Below, in pieces: positions 3,956 to 5,067 of a DNA stretch of 5,067 nt (within the stretch, counting starts at the first letter, position 1; every line of letters starts with the position of its first letter). Under the pieces are notes generated by a model that searched no databases, had not been told where the DNA came from, and saw only the letters and a program-made list of their open reading frames with translations. Position numbers and translations under genes: made by a program. The stretch comes from Dehalococcoidia bacterium (GTDB taxonomy: Bacteria; Chloroflexota; Dehalococcoidia; Tepidiformales; Tepidiformaceae), in NCBI GenBank assembly GCA_009838385.1, contig VXRS01000235.1, positions 1 through 5,067 on the forward strand, written 5' to 3'.

Positions 3956-5067
3956 ATGGAGTTCGGCTGGAACGAGGAGCTCGAAGCCTTCCGCGACGAG
4001 GTGCGCGCGTTCCTCCAGGAGTTCGATACTCCCGCCCTCCGCAACGAGCTCGCCAACCGCGGCGAGGCGGCCCAGCTCGGCCCCGAGCAGACCCGCCTCC
4101 GCGAGGCCCTGGAGGACCGCGGCTGGGTGCGCATGTGCTGGCCCGAGGAGCTTGGCGGCGAGGGCAAGTCCCAGTGGTTCCAGTTCGTCATGACCGAGGA
4201 GTTCGCCAAGCGCGAGGTCCCCTACGGCTCCGGCTTCGGCACCATGGTCGGCCCCGCCATCCACCGCTTCGGCACGGAGGCGCAGCGTGAGAAGTACCTC
4301 CCCGGCATCTGGGCGAACGACATCACCCTCTGCCTCGGCTACTCCGAGCCCAACGCCGGCACCGACCTCGCCGCCCTCGAGACCCTCGCCGTGAAGGACG
4401 GCGACGATTGGCTCATCAACGGCCAGAAGCTCTGGACGAGCGCCGCCGACACGGCTTCGCACGTCTGGCTCGCCTGCCGCACCGACCCCGACGCCCCCAA
4501 GCACCGCGGCATCTCCACCTTCATCGTCCCGATGGATACCCCCGGCATCTCCGTGCGCCCGATCATGACGATGTCGGGCGGGCGCACCAACGAGGTCTTC
4601 TTCGAAGACGTGCGCGTCCCCAGCGATGCCCTCATCGGTGAGGTCAACCAGGGCTGGTACATCATCGCCAACGCCCTCGACCACGAGCGCGTCTGGATCG
4701 GCGCCGGCGGCGGCCTGCGCCACATCTTCGACCGCCTCATGGCGCACATTCGCGAGAAGCGTCCCGAACTCCTCGAGGACGACGTCGTCCGGCGCCGCCT
4801 CGTCGAGCTGGAGCTCGACCTCGACGTCATGGAGGGCCTCGTGCTCACGAACGCCTCCATCGTCGCCTCCGGCGACACCCCCACGATGGAGGCCTCCATG
4901 TCGAAGATCTGGACCTCCGAGCTGCGCTACCACATCAGCAACGTGGCCATGGACCTCCTCGGCCATGAGGGCGCCCTCACCGAGGAAGCCGACGGCTTCG
5001 CTCCCCTCGACGGCGAGCTCGAACGCACCTACCGCGCCTCCCCCATCCAGCGCTTCGGCGGCGGCGC
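3956..5067 (+). CDS. Acyl-CoA dehydrogenase family protein (C-terminal end cut by window)
   Basis: Reading from ATG 3956, 370 codons are open to the window end; with family lengths near 385-400, only about 15-30 residues are missing. This is an FAD-dependent flavoprotein that forms an alpha,beta double bond in an acyl-CoA. Visible are the N-terminal helical domain (1-120, including WPEELGGEG at 62-70), the flavin-contact segment LGYSEPNAGTDLAAL (127-141), INGQKLWTSAADTASHVWLA (154-173), the beta-domain end TNEVFFEDVRVP (211-222), and the C-terminal helical domain ending SPIQRFGGG (362-370). The usual catalytic Glu of medium-chain enzymes (YEGT) is replaced by Gly in FGGG. Glu244 in LDHERVWIG occupies the position used by isovaleryl- and long-chain acyl-CoA dehydrogenases and is the likely base. 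Such enzymes often act on branched or cyclic acyl-CoAs (inference). It follows the SnoaL-like gene by 20 bp and is probably co-transcribed with it. Confidence 0.92.
   Translation, partial: MEFGWNEELEAFRDEVRAFLQEFDTPALRNELANRGEAAQLGPEQTRLREALEDRGWVRMCWPEELGGEGKSQWFQFVMTEEFAKREVPYGSGFGTMVGPAIHRFGTEAQREKYLPGIWANDITLCLGYSEPNAGTDLAALETLAVKDGDDWLINGQKLWTSAADTASHVWLACRTDPDAPKHRGISTFIVPMDTPGISVRPIMTMSGGRTNEVFFEDVRVPSDALIGEVNQGWYIIANALDHERVWIGAGGGLRHIFDRLMAHIREKRPELLEDDVVRRRLVELELDLDVMEGLVLTNASIVASGDTPTMEASMSKIWTSELRYHISNVAMDLLGHEGALTEEADGFAPLDGELERTYRASPIQRFGGG

Noticed and set aside
3932..4966. Minus-strand 344-residue frame over the acyl-CoA dehydrogenase
   Set aside because: Antisense shadow, Ala/Gly/Val/Glu-rich; the plus-strand frame holds the acyl-CoA dehydrogenase motifs without interruption to the window end.

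Overview
This is a GC-rich bacterial window with tightly packed genes and strongly G/C-biased third codon positions. It holds part of a catabolic gene cluster arranged as two divergent transcription units. There are no rRNA or tRNA genes, CRISPR arrays, insertion sequences or phage genes. The gene content (Rieske oxygenase, paired family III CoA-transferases, DUF5343 protein, SnoaL-like protein, acyl-CoA dehydrogenase) would suit an aerobic Actinomycetota or Chloroflexota (Dehalococcoidia/SAR202-like) heterotroph. That placement is a guess from gene content; no marker gene fixes the taxon.

Leftward unit (minus strand, read from 3243 down to 1): the large subunit of a Rieske non-heme iron oxygenase (1918-3243), then a DUF5343-type protein (1358-1876), then a complete CaiB/BaiF family III CoA-transferase (101-1348), then the first 34 codons of a second family III CoA-transferase (1-104) that runs off the window. 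The gaps are 41 bp, 9 bp and an ATGA stop/start overlap, so this looks like a single operon. Rightward unit (plus strand): a SnoaL/NTF2-like small protein (3435-3935), 20 bp, then an acyl-CoA dehydrogenase (3956 to the window end) lacking only its last residues.

The 191-bp divergent region (3244-3434) contains two back-to-back sigma70-like promoter candidates. Their -35 hexamers (TTGACC on minus, TTGACA on plus) lie inside the two arms of a perfect 8-bp inverted repeat, GTCAACGT...ACGTTGAC, whose centres are about 41 bp apart. This could be a shared control region. The minus -10 candidate lies over the most upstream ATG codons of the Rieske ORF, and a strong Shine-Dalgarno sits before an ATG 13 codons further in, so the start was moved to 3243.

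A plausible joint role (inference) is that a carboxylic acid is loaded onto CoA by the CoA-transferase(s), alpha,beta-desaturated by the acyl-CoA dehydrogenase, and hydroxylated or O/N-demethylated by the Rieske oxygenase, with the SnoaL-like protein acting as a hydratase/isomerase-type helper or non-canonical partner. The substrate cannot be read from the sequence. No Rieske reductase or ferredoxin is in the window. The least understood part is the DUF5343 protein, encoded between the oxygenase and the CoA-transferases and in the same reading frame as the CoA-transferase behind it.
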